Of a stretch of 62,108 bases of DNA, positions 9,017 to 16,426 are shown piece after piece (position 1 is the stretch's first letter; each line of letters begins with the position of its first letter). The position numbers were made by a program, and so were the translations under genes. The DNA is from UBA1351 sp964627665 (lineage in GTDB: Bacteria > Bacillota > Clostridia > Lachnospirales > Vallitaleaceae), in the NCBI GenBank assembly GCA_964627665.1, contig CAZVKG010000013.1, positions 1-62,108 on the forward strand. The letters are read 5' to 3'. The notes beneath the pieces were generated by a model. It had not been told where the DNA came from and made no database searches. It saw only the letters and a program-made list of their open reading frames with translations.

Positions 9017-9045
9017 TTGCAAAAAGTGAATAAAATACTTATACT
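9017..9045 (+). promoter_or_regulatory. Sigma-A promoter of ftsZ
   Basis: TTGCAA (9017-9022), a 17-base spacer and TATACT (9040-9045), followed by a leader of about 60 bases. It gives ftsZ and nrdR a transcription start independent of the MraZ-controlled promoter. Confidence 0.75.
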
Positions 9046-9113
9046 AGATACAAAGGTAGAATAGATTAGGTGAATAGAAAAACACGTATATTAGAACGTG
9101 AGGAGGATATAAA

Positions 9114-10301
9114 TTGTTGGAAATTAAAGCGAATGAAACAAATACAGCAGCAAAGATTATAGTCGTAGGTATAGGTGGTGGCGGTAACAATGCTGTCAAT
9201 CGCATGATTGAAGGAAGTCTGGAAGGTGTAGACTTTGTAGCAATTAATACAGATTCACAAGCATTACAAGCTTCAAAAGCACCGATAAAAATTCAAATTG
9301 GTGAAAAGCTGACTCGGGGATTAGGAGCGGGGGCAAAACCAGAGATTGGACTTAAAGCAGCAGAAGAGAGCCGTGATGAGCTAGCAGATATGATAAAAGA
9401 TGCAGATATGGTTTTTATAACAGCAGGAATGGGTGGAGGGACCGGTACCGGTGCGGCTCCAGTTGTAGCATCGATAGCTAGAGAATTAGATATTTTAACC
9501 GTTGGTGTTGTAACAAAGCCTTTTATTTTTGAGGGCAAGGCACGAATGGCAAATGCAATGATGGGAATTGATGAGCTTAAACGATTTGTAGATACACTTA
9601 TTGTTATTCCCAATCAAAAACTTCTCAGTGTTATTGATCGTCGAACAACAATGCGGGATGCCTTTAAGAAAGCTGATGAAGTATTACAGCAAGGTGTTCA
9701 GGGGATTTCTGATCTTATATATACGCCGGGAATTATCAATTTGGATTTTGCTGACGTTGCAACGGTTATGAGTAATAAAGGTGTTGCTCATATTGGTGTG
9801 GGTCATGCACACGGAGAAAATAAAGCAGAAGATGCAGCAAAATTAGCGATTTCAAGTCCCCTTCTTGAAACGACAATGGCTGGTGCTCGTCATATGCTCA
9901 TTAATATTAGTGGTGATTCAAACATGTCTATGTTTGATGCAAACGACGCCATTCAACTCATACAAGAAGCAGCAGGTAATAATGCAAATGTAATTTATGG
10001 TCAAAGTATTGATGATACACTAGAAGATCAAATTATTGTTACTGTTATTGCGACAGGATTTGAAGAAATAGATGAAAAGCCTATTGCTCAGACGGAAAAT
10101 AATCAAAAAAACGTTGTTCCTGAACAAACAAAAGAAACAACAATAGAAGAAAAAGTGGCAGAAGAAGAAAATAATAAAGATGTAGATACTGTGACCGCAA
10201 AAGAGTCTGATGAAACGGTTCAACCGTCGAAACCTACTGTAACGAATTCATATGATCGAATTGAAATTCCTGAGTTCTTGCAAAAACGTAAAAAGCTCTA
10301 G
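9114..10301 (+). CDS. ftsZ: Cell division GTPase FtsZ
   Basis: Tubulin-like GTPase that forms the cytokinetic Z-ring. The nucleotide-binding region is clear: GIGGGGNNAVNRM near the N-terminus and the tubulin signature GGGTGTG at about residues 106-112. The globular core ends near residue 320 and is followed by a charged, E/K/T-rich linker and the C-terminal peptide IEIPEFLQKRKKL, the docking site for FtsA, SepF and similar anchors. The best start is TTG 9114, seven bases after AGGAGG (9101-9106); a second TTG follows at 9117, and no ATG is suitably placed. ftsA is not in this window. Confidence 0.97.
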   Translation: MLEIKANETNTAAKIIVVGIGGGGNNAVNRMIEGSLEGVDFVAINTDSQALQASKAPIKIQIGEKLTRGLGAGAKPEIGLKAAEESRDELADMIKDADMVFITAGMGGGTGTGAAPVVASIARELDILTVGVVTKPFIFEGKARMANAMMGIDELKRFVDTLIVIPNQKLLSVIDRRTTMRDAFKKADEVLQQGVQGISDLIYTPGIINLDFADVATVMSNKGVAHIGVGHAHGENKAEDAAKLAISSPLLETTMAGARHMLINISGDSNMSMFDANDAIQLIQEAAGNNANVIYGQSIDDTLEDQIIVTVIATGFEEIDEKPIAQTENNQKNVVPEQTKETTIEEKVAEEENNKDVDTVTAKESDETVQPSKPTVTNSYDRIEIPEFLQKRKKL

Positions 10302-10310
10302 GAGGTATTT

Positions 10311-10766
10311 ATGAGATGTCCATATTGCAATAGTGATGCAATACGCGTAATTGACTCAAGACCGTCTGAAGAACAAAATGCGATACGACGACGTCGACAT
10401 TGTGAGGAATGTGATCGAAGGTTTACTACGTATGAAACCATTGAAAGTGCTCCACTTATTGTTATTAAAAAAGATCGCTCCCGTGAACCATATTCTAGGG
10501 ATAAAATCTTGTCCGGATTAATTCGGTCATGCCATAAGCGACCTATTTCTATGTCACAAATTGATGCGATCATTGATACGATTGAGAATAATTTATATAA
10601 TACAATGAAAAAAGAAGTCGATAGTGCATATATCGGCGAACTCGTAATGGAACAACTTAAGCAATTAGATCAAGTCGCATATGTACGATTTGCCTCGATT
10701 TACCGAGAATTTAAAGATATTAATACATTTATGGACGAACTAAATAAGATGATTACTGAAGAATAA
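10311..10766 (+). CDS. nrdR: Transcriptional repressor NrdR
   Basis: Zinc-ribbon/ATP-cone repressor that senses dATP and ATP and represses ribonucleotide reductase genes through NrdR boxes. The four zinc ligands are cysteines 3, 6, 31 and 34 (CPYC and CEEC). The stretch RPSEEQNAIRRRR between them is characteristic, and the ATP-cone begins about residue 49 (IKKDRSREPYSRDKI). At 151 residues it is family-sized. It lies nine bases after ftsZ behind AGGAGG and is followed by a terminator, so the ftsZ promoter probably drives it. Its targets are not in this window. Confidence 0.96.
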   Translation: MRCPYCNSDAIRVIDSRPSEEQNAIRRRRHCEECDRRFTTYETIESAPLIVIKKDRSREPYSRDKILSGLIRSCHKRPISMSQIDAIIDTIENNLYNTMKKEVDSAYIGELVMEQLKQLDQVAYVRFASIYREFKDINTFMDELNKMITEE

Positions 10767-10774
10767 TCGTTCGT

Positions 10775-10812
10775 ATAAAAGATATATATTTTCCAATATA
10801 TATCTTTTATTA
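10775..10812 (+). terminator. Hairpin terminator after nrdR
   Basis: Bases 10775-10788 pair perfectly with 10797-10810 (14 bp, 8-base loop). The following U tract is short and interrupted, so efficiency is uncertain, but it sits at the operon boundary before a new promoter. Confidence 0.65.
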
Positions 10813-10848
10813 TATAAAAAAGAAAACATTAAATATAAAACTTATATG

Positions 10849-10913
10849 TTTAGTAGGAAAAAAGTATTGACAAAGAGGCATTTACTTGGTACTATGATTT
10901 AAATCCTACTAAA
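10849..10913 (+). promoter_or_regulatory. Promoter of the Rrf2-sulfur operon flanked by a 10-base inverted repeat
   Basis: A near-ideal promoter, TTGACA (10867-10872), 17 bases, TACTAT (10890-10895), is bracketed by TTTAGTAGGA (10849-10858) and its exact reverse complement TCCTACTAAA (10904-10913). The symmetric placement around the polymerase site suggests an operator, most simply for the Rrf2-family product encoded immediately downstream. Binding is inferred. Confidence 0.7.
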
Positions 10914-10941
10914 TCACTAATTTATGAAAGTGGTGTTTAGG

Positions 10942-11352
10942 GTGAAACTAACGTCAAAAGGAAATTATGCAATTGCAGCATTATTAGATTTGGCATTGCA
11001 CGATATGGGGCAATGCATTCCGCTAAAAGACATATCTAGACGGATTAATATCTCAGAAAATTATTTGCGACAGCTTTTTATGCTTTTAACACGACAAGAT
11101 CTTATTGGAAGTTCAAGAGGATTAGGTGGAGGCTATTTTCTGGAAGTAAACCCATGCGATATTCGCTTGATTGATATTATTGAAGCTGTAGAAGGTAATA
11201 TTTGCATTGTCCCCTGTATTGACTCCAATAATTGTCAAGTGGGGCAAGATGAGAAGGAATGCGTTGCCAAAACATTATGGGAATCGCTAAATGCTGCAAT
11301 AAGAGAGCAATTAAAGGATATGACGTTACAAGAACTTGTTGATGAGTATTGA
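10942..11352 (+). CDS. Rrf2-family transcriptional regulator (CymR/IscR-like)
   Basis: Small winged-helix regulator of cysteine or iron-sulfur metabolism. From GTG 10942 it reads MKLTSKGNYAIAALLDLALH, the standard Rrf2 start; an ATG at 10924 would add six atypical residues. The helix-turn-helix lies about residues 28-50. Cysteines sit at 25, 72, 88, 92, 98 and 107; the C92-x5-C98-x8-C107 cluster is in the region where IscR binds its iron-sulfur cluster, while Cys25 is the position reported as the redox-sensitive residue of staphylococcal CymR. It directly precedes a sulfhydrylase gene and cysK, so control of cysteine supply is the likely role. Whether it holds a cluster or works CymR-like with CysK is open. 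Confidence 0.88.
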   Translation: MKLTSKGNYAIAALLDLALHDMGQCIPLKDISRRINISENYLRQLFMLLTRQDLIGSSRGLGGGYFLEVNPCDIRLIDIIEAVEGNICIVPCIDSNNCQVGQDEKECVAKTLWESLNAAIREQLKDMTLQELVDEY

Positions 11353-11372
11353 GGTACATAGGAGGATGCAAT

Positions 11373-12650
11373 ATGGAAAAAAAATACAAATTTGATACGC
11401 TACAATTACATGGAGGGCAAGAACCTGACCCAACAACCGGATCACGTGCTGTTCCAATTTATCAAACAACTTCATTTAATTTTCGTGATTTTGAACATGG
11501 TGAAAATCTTTTTGCCTTAAAGGAACCGGGTAATATATATACACGAATCATGAACCCTACAACTGCTGTATTTGAAGAACGTATGACCTTATTAGAAGGT
11601 GGAGTGGGAGCATTGGCCGTCGCTTCAGGCTCAGCAGCAATCACATATTCTATCTTGAATATAACGGGTGTTGGTGATGAAATTGTTGCTGCAAATACCC
11701 TCTATGGCGGAACCTATAACCTATTTGCAAACACTTTACCTCAGTATGGAATAAAAACAATTTTTGTTGAACCGGAGTCTGCACAAAATTTTGCGGATGC
11801 GATTACAGATAAAACAAAGGCGATTTTTATTGAATCCATTGGTAATCCAAGGGCCAATATCATCGATATTGAAAAAGTCGCAAAAATAGCCCATGAGCAT
11901 CAGATTCCTTTAATTGTCGACAATACATTTGGAACGCCATACTTGATTCGTCCTTTTGAATTTGGAGCAGATATTGTTGTTCATTCAGCAACTAAGTATA
12001 TTGGTGGACATGGAACATCAATTGGTGGTGTTGTTATTGATTCCGGAAAATTTGATTGGGCTGCAACAGATAAGTTTCCTAAGTTTACTGAACCGGATCC
12101 GAGTTATCATGGTATTGTCTATTCAAAGGATATCGGAGCCCCAGCATATATCATAAAAATGCGTGTAAGCTTGTTACGTGACACGGGAGCAGCCTTAAGT
12201 CCATTTAATGCCTTTCTGTTTTTACAAGGACTAGAGACCTTATCATTACGTGTTCAAAGACATGTTGATAATGCACAAAAAATAGCCGAATTTTTAGAAA
12301 ATCATCCAAAGGTAAAATGGGTAAATTATCCAGGATTAAAATCAAGTCCATATTATGAACTAAAAGAAAAATATCTTCCAAAAGGCGCAGGTGCTATTTT
12401 TACTTTCGGCATTGAAGGTGGATATGAGGCAGCAAAGAGTTTTATAAATCGACTCGAATTATTTAGTCTCTTAGCAAATGTTGCGGATGCAAAATCCTTA
12501 GTTATTCATCCTGCATCAACAACACATCAACAATTATCTGATGAGGCAAAGCAAGCAGCTGGGGTAACACAAGATCTTATTCGATTGTCTGTTGGTATAG
12601 AAGATGCGGAAGACTTGATTAATGATTTGACGCAAGCGCTAGAAAGTTGA
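11373..12650 (+). CDS. O-acetylhomoserine/O-acetylserine sulfhydrylase, PLP-dependent
   Basis: Cys/Met-metabolism PLP enzyme of the MetY type, which makes homocysteine (or cysteine) from an O-acetylated amino acid and sulfide. The PLP lysine is K208 in HSATKYIGGHG. Other family features are ASGSAAITYSIL near residue 90, IESIGNPRANIIDIE, and a C-terminal RLSVGIEDAEDLI motif. The 425-residue length and TTHQQL near the C-terminus favour MetY over cystathionine synthase or lyase (about 380-400 residues). The start is ATG 11373, seven bases after AGGAGG; a TTG at 11349 is in frame but overlaps the regulator. Substrate preference between homoserine and serine esters is not certain. Confidence 0.9.
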   Translation: MEKKYKFDTLQLHGGQEPDPTTGSRAVPIYQTTSFNFRDFEHGENLFALKEPGNIYTRIMNPTTAVFEERMTLLEGGVGALAVASGSAAITYSILNITGVGDEIVAANTLYGGTYNLFANTLPQYGIKTIFVEPESAQNFADAITDKTKAIFIESIGNPRANIIDIEKVAKIAHEHQIPLIVDNTFGTPYLIRPFEFGADIVVHSATKYIGGHGTSIGGVVIDSGKFDWAATDKFPKFTEPDPSYHGIVYSKDIGAPAYIIKMRVSLLRDTGAALSPFNAFLFLQGLETLSLRVQRHVDNAQKIAEFLENHPKVKWVNYPGLKSSPYYELKEKYLPKGAGAIFTFGIEGGYEAAKSFINRLELFSLLANVADAKSLVIHPASTTHQQLSDEAKQAAGVTQDLIRLSVGIEDAEDLINDLTQALES

Positions 12651-12658
12651 GGTAAGCT

Positions 12659-13585
12659 ATGAATGTCCATAATCATATGACAGAGTTAATTGGAAAAACA
12701 CCCATGCTTCGTTTAGAACGTATTGGTAAAGCGCATGGTGTATTGGGAAATGTAATTGGAAAGCTTGAATTTTCTAATCCGGGAGGAAGTGTCAAAGATC
12801 GTATTGCGCTTAATATGATTGAAAAAGCAGAAAAAGAAGGAAACTTAGATGCTGACACCATCATTATTGAACCAACCAGTGGGAATACAGGTATTGGATT
12901 AGCTTCGATTGCAGCTGCAAGAGGATATAAAATTATACTTACCATGCCGGAATCAATGAGTATTGAACGTCGACGATTGCTAGGAAGCTTTGGTGCAGAA
13001 ATTGTTTTAACAGAAAGCGCCAAAGGAATGCGAGGTGCGATTGACAAAGCGAATGAATTGGCGAAAAACTACAAAAAGGTATTTATACCAAGTCAATTTG
13101 ATAATCCGGCGAATCCGGAGATGCATAAAAAAACAACGGCTGTTGAAATTATACATGATATGGATAAAAAGGTAGATGCTTTCGTAGCTGGGGTAGGTAC
13201 CGGCGGAACGATAACAGGTGTCGGAAGTGTCCTAAAAGCTGAAGTTCCGGATGCCTATATTGTAGCAGTTGAACCCAGTGACTCAGCAGTTCTTTCCGGT
13301 GGGAATCCAGGACCGCATAAAATCCAAGGAATAGGTGCAGGATTTATTCCCAAAGTAATGGATGTAAATATTCTTGATGAGATTATTCAAGTGAGCAATG
13401 AAGATGCCGTTGAAACGGCAAGGGAAATAGCACGTGTTGAAGGAATACTTGTTGGAATATCTGCTGGAGCGAATGTATATGCAGCGATTCAATTGGCAAA
13501 ACGTGAAGAGTTTAGAGACAAAAATATTGTCACAATTATTTGCGACACAGGTGAGAGATACTTGTCAACAGGGTTATTTGATTAA
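12659..13585 (+). CDS. cysK: Cysteine synthase (O-acetylserine sulfhydrylase)
   Basis: PLP enzyme forming L-cysteine from O-acetylserine and sulfide. The PLP lysine is K46 in SNPGGSVKDRIA; the acetylserine-binding loop EPTSGNTGIGLA and the phosphate-binding glycine loop GVGTGGTITGVG are intact. At 308 residues it is typical of CysK, without the extra domain of cystathionine beta-synthase. It follows the sulfhydrylase by eight bases and is closed by a terminator, giving a three-gene sulfur operon. In Gram-positives CysK can also act as a partner of CymR, which fits the regulator next door, but that is inference. Confidence 0.94.
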   Translation: MNVHNHMTELIGKTPMLRLERIGKAHGVLGNVIGKLEFSNPGGSVKDRIALNMIEKAEKEGNLDADTIIIEPTSGNTGIGLASIAAARGYKIILTMPESMSIERRRLLGSFGAEIVLTESAKGMRGAIDKANELAKNYKKVFIPSQFDNPANPEMHKKTTAVEIIHDMDKKVDAFVAGVGTGGTITGVGSVLKAEVPDAYIVAVEPSDSAVLSGGNPGPHKIQGIGAGFIPKVMDVNILDEIIQVSNEDAVETAREIARVEGILVGISAGANVYAAIQLAKREEFRDKNIVTIICDTGERYLSTGLFD

Positions 13586-13600
13586 ATAGCCTTATAATAC

Positions 13601-13635
13601 AAAATGTGCATCGAAATTTGATGCACATTTTTTTT
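13601..13635 (+). terminator. Rho-independent terminator after cysK
   Basis: AAAATGTGCATC (13601-13612) pairs with GATGCACATTTT (13620-13631) around a 7-base loop, followed by a T run to 13635. It closes the sulfur operon. Confidence 0.92.
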
Positions 13636-13660
13636 GCGCAATGCTAGGGAGAAAGTTTGA

Positions 13661-13689
13661 TTGTAGATTTGAATATGTGTAGGTATAAT
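13661..13689 (+). promoter_or_regulatory. Promoter of comM-like gene
   Basis: TTGTAG (13661-13666), a 17-base spacer and TATAAT (13684-13689), ending 18 bases before the ATG; the ribosome site AGGAGG lies between. The very short leader is notable but the -10 box is perfect. Confidence 0.6.
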
Positions 13690-13707
13690 CAAATTAGGAG
13701 GTCGTCT

Positions 13708-15228
13708 ATGTATTGTAAAATTATTTGTGGAACATTATTAGGGATACAAGGAATATTAATTGATGTTGAAGTCGATATTTCAGAAGGGTTTCCTAAGTTG
13801 GATATTGTAGGTATGCCGGGGAGTATTATCAAGGAAGCAAAGGAGCGAGTAAGAACAGGGATTAAAAATTCAGGATATACATTTCCCTATAAACGTATTA
13901 CAATAAATCTAGCGCCTGCCCATATTCGCAAAGAAGGGGTTGGGTTTGACTTAGCTATTGCAATCGGAATTTTGTCTTGTGAGCGTGTTATATCAATAGA
14001 TAACTTAAAGGATACAATCGTATTGGGTGAGTTGGCTCTTGATGGTCATATTCGTCCCATAAAAGGTATAGTATCATTATTAGATGAAGCCCAAAAGCAA
14101 GGCATGCAGCGATGTATAATACCGAAAGAAAATCTGAATGAAGCGCAATTAATTAAAGATTTAGATATTATTGGAGTTAATGATCTACGTGAGGTGGTTC
14201 AATATATTAATTCTGAATATCATGGTTATGATTATGGATTTAACAGAGACCAGTATCATGCAATGAAGATTCCGGACTATATTCAGGAAGATTTTTCTCA
14301 AGTCATTGGTCAGGCACATGCAAAGCGTGGTTTAGAAATTGCAGTGAGTGGTATGCATCATGCCATGTTAAAGGGACCACCGGGCATTGGAAAAACAATG
14401 TTGGCGAAACGTGTTAAAACGATTTTGCCGCCTTTATCCGATGATGAGATTATTGATTTAACTAAAATTTATTCGGCTGCTGAAAAATTATTGAATACGA
14501 ATCGCATTATTACGGAGCGTCCGTTTAGAGACCCTCACCACTCAATTACACGTGCAAGTTTTATTGGCGGAGGTTCTTTGGCTAAACCGGGAGAGATTAG
14601 TATGTCGCATAAAGGCGTTTTAATGTTAGACGAATTTCCGGAATTCCGTAAAGATGTTATTGAATCGTTACGAGAACCTCTAGAGCAAGGTTATATTCTT
14701 TTGTCTAGAAATCATCATGTTTTTTCCTTTCCGGCGGATTTTATCTTAATCGCTGCTATGAATCCATGTCCCTGTGGTTACTTTCCAAATTCAGAAAAAT
14801 GTCAATGTTTACCGTCTCAAATTGAGAAATATCATAACAAAATAAGCGGTGCTATCCTCGATCGTATTGATTTACATGTCGAAATGATGCCCATAGATTA
14901 TAAACAGCTAAAAGAACACCAGAGTGGTGAATGTTCACAAGATATATTACGGCGCGTTGAACAGGTGCACAGTGTTCAAAAAGAGCGTTATAACAATGAG
15001 GCGTTTTCTTATAATGCCAATATTCCCGTTGAAAAGATTCAACATTATTGTCAACTTACAACCAAAGCGGATAACTTACTCAAAAGAGTCTATCTTCAAT
15101 TTAATCTCAGCTCGCGTTGTTATCACCGATTGTTAAAAGTTGCAAGAACAATTGCAGATATGGCAAATAGTAGTGTTATCAATGAAAACCACGTGGCAGA
15201 AGCTATTTTGTTTAAGCAAGATGCTTGA
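13708..15228 (+). CDS. ComM/YifB-family Mg-chelatase-like AAA+ ATPase
   Basis: AAA+ helicase-like protein of the ComM group; in naturally competent bacteria ComM promotes branch migration during integration of incoming DNA. An N-terminal ChlI-like domain (FPKLDIVGMPG, then IRKEGVGFDLAIAIGIL) precedes the ATPase module with Walker A GPPGIGKTM near residue 223, FRDPHHSITRASFIGGG, and Walker B VLMLDEFPEF. A cysteine group (MNPCPCGYFPN, CQC) and the C-terminal helical domain with SSRCYHRLLKVARTIAD are also present. Start ATG 13708 sits six bases after AGGAGG; an upstream in-frame start at 13657 lies inside the promoter. dprA, also a DNA-uptake gene, follows three genes on. Confidence 0.9.
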   Translation: MYCKIICGTLLGIQGILIDVEVDISEGFPKLDIVGMPGSIIKEAKERVRTGIKNSGYTFPYKRITINLAPAHIRKEGVGFDLAIAIGILSCERVISIDNLKDTIVLGELALDGHIRPIKGIVSLLDEAQKQGMQRCIIPKENLNEAQLIKDLDIIGVNDLREVVQYINSEYHGYDYGFNRDQYHAMKIPDYIQEDFSQVIGQAHAKRGLEIAVSGMHHAMLKGPPGIGKTMLAKRVKTILPPLSDDEIIDLTKIYSAAEKLLNTNRIITERPFRDPHHSITRASFIGGGSLAKPGEISMSHKGVLMLDEFPEFRKDVIESLREPLEQGYILLSRNHHVFSFPADFILIAAMNPCPCGYFPNSEKCQCLPSQIEKYHNKISGAILDRIDLHVEMMPIDYKQLKEHQSGECSQDILRRVEQVHSVQKERYNNEAFSYNANIPVEKIQHYCQLTTKADNLLKRVYLQFNLSSRCYHRLLKVARTIADMANSSVINENHVAEAILFKQDA

Positions 15229-15253
15229 TAATTCTATTCATAATCGTTATAAT
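15225..15253 (+). promoter_or_regulatory. Promoter of the alr-like/femX/dprA/topA group
   Basis: TTGATA (15225-15230), a 17-base spacer and a perfect TATAAT (15248-15253). The -35 box overlaps the stop codon of the comM-like gene. It lies 36 bases before the chosen TTG start. Confidence 0.75.
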
Positions 15254-15289
15254 GACATAGGTGAGTAATGAATGAATGGAGGAACGGGA

Positions 15290-16426
15290 TTGAATCCAAT
15301 TATCGAAGTCGATCAGAATATACTTTCTGAGAATTTAGCAACAATTCAAGGGATTACAAGAGATAATGTAAAAATAATGGCCATAATCAAAAGCAATGCA
15401 TACGGGCATGGTATTCTAGAGATTGCAAAAGCACTATCATTTCAAGTTGATTGTTTTGGAGTTGGTTTTTTTAATGAAGCGCTCGCCTTGAGAGAACAAG
15501 GGATTATACAAGATATATTAGTTTTAGGACCTTCCTATGATTTTGCTTTAGCTATTGAAAATAAGATTACAATTACAGTAGAAAGCATTGATCAAGGTGT
15601 TCAATTGTTTGATTTTGTGAAAAAAAATTTAATGAATACAAGTAAGAAAATAAGTATTCATATAAAAGTTGATACGGGATTTGGACGATTTGGATTTTTC
15701 GAAAAAGACTTAAAACTGTTTTTAGAACAATATAAAAATTATGAAGAATATATCATGATTCGAGGTTTGTATTCTCATATAGCAACGACAAAAGGTGCGG
15801 ATGACTTATATGTTCAAAAACAAAATGAACGCTTTATACAATATAAAATACTGTTTAAAAATTTTGTGAATGCCAAGCATGTGATTTTTCATCTTGCAAA
15901 TTCGGAGATCGCAATCGACTATCCAAGTATGCATTATGATATGATTCGGATAGGAAATGCTTTATTCGGACCGGTTAATAGTAAGAAAAAAATTGTTTTA
16001 AAGCGAGTTGCAACACTAAAGTTACCGGTTGTAAGTATACATGAACGCAAAAAAGGGGATTATATTGGTTATGGGCTTCGTTACCGCTTTAAAAAAGATG
16101 GGAAGATGGGGGTTATTGAAGCCGGTTTTTACGAGGGCATTGGTTTGGAAAAAAGTCCATTAGGGCAGTCGAAAAAATATCGGTTTATCTTTTATATGAA
16201 GAGCTTTGTGAAAGCGATGCTTCGAAAAGACTATGTCAATTATAAAAATGCTAAATTACCAATTATAGGTATGGTAAATATGCAATTTACGATGATTGAT
16301 GTAAGTGATGTGATTATTGAAGTTGGTGACTTCGTCGAACTAATTAAATCACCATTATATATTAAAGAAAACGTCGAACGTCGACATATTTTGGAGGGTA
16401 ATCATGGAATTAGTAACGAATCTTGA
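15290..16426 (+). CDS. Divergent alanine racemase-family protein
   Basis: Fold-type III PLP racemase. The PLP lysine is recognisable at K34 in AIIKSNAYGHG, followed by KVDTGFGRFGF and a barrel-like pattern. The C-terminal beta domain has GYG around Y261, at the position of the second catalytic base (tyrosine). However, the usual IGYADG block reads IEAGFYEGI, and the usual CMDQ substrate loop reads NMQF, so the aspartate there is lost. The start is TTG 15290, seven bases after GGAGGA; ATG 15272 is in frame but overlaps that ribosome site. It overlaps the FemX-like gene by 23 bases, tying it to peptidoglycan peptide synthesis. It may be an alanine racemase, or one for another amino acid such as serine; sequence alone does not decide. 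Confidence 0.8.
   Translation: MNPIIEVDQNILSENLATIQGITRDNVKIMAIIKSNAYGHGILEIAKALSFQVDCFGVGFFNEALALREQGIIQDILVLGPSYDFALAIENKITITVESIDQGVQLFDFVKKNLMNTSKKISIHIKVDTGFGRFGFFEKDLKLFLEQYKNYEEYIMIRGLYSHIATTKGADDLYVQKQNERFIQYKILFKNFVNAKHVIFHLANSEIAIDYPSMHYDMIRIGNALFGPVNSKKKIVLKRVATLKLPVVSIHERKKGDYIGYGLRYRFKKDGKMGVIEAGFYEGIGLEKSPLGQSKKYRFIFYMKSFVKAMLRKDYVNYKNAKLPIIGMVNMQFTMIDVSDVIIEVGDFVELIKSPLYIKENVERRHILEGNHGISNES

Noticed and set aside
13657..13707. Upstream extension of the comM-like gene
   Set aside because: It would place the start inside a TTGTAG-17-TATAAT promoter; the ATG after AGGAGG at 13708 matches the family start.
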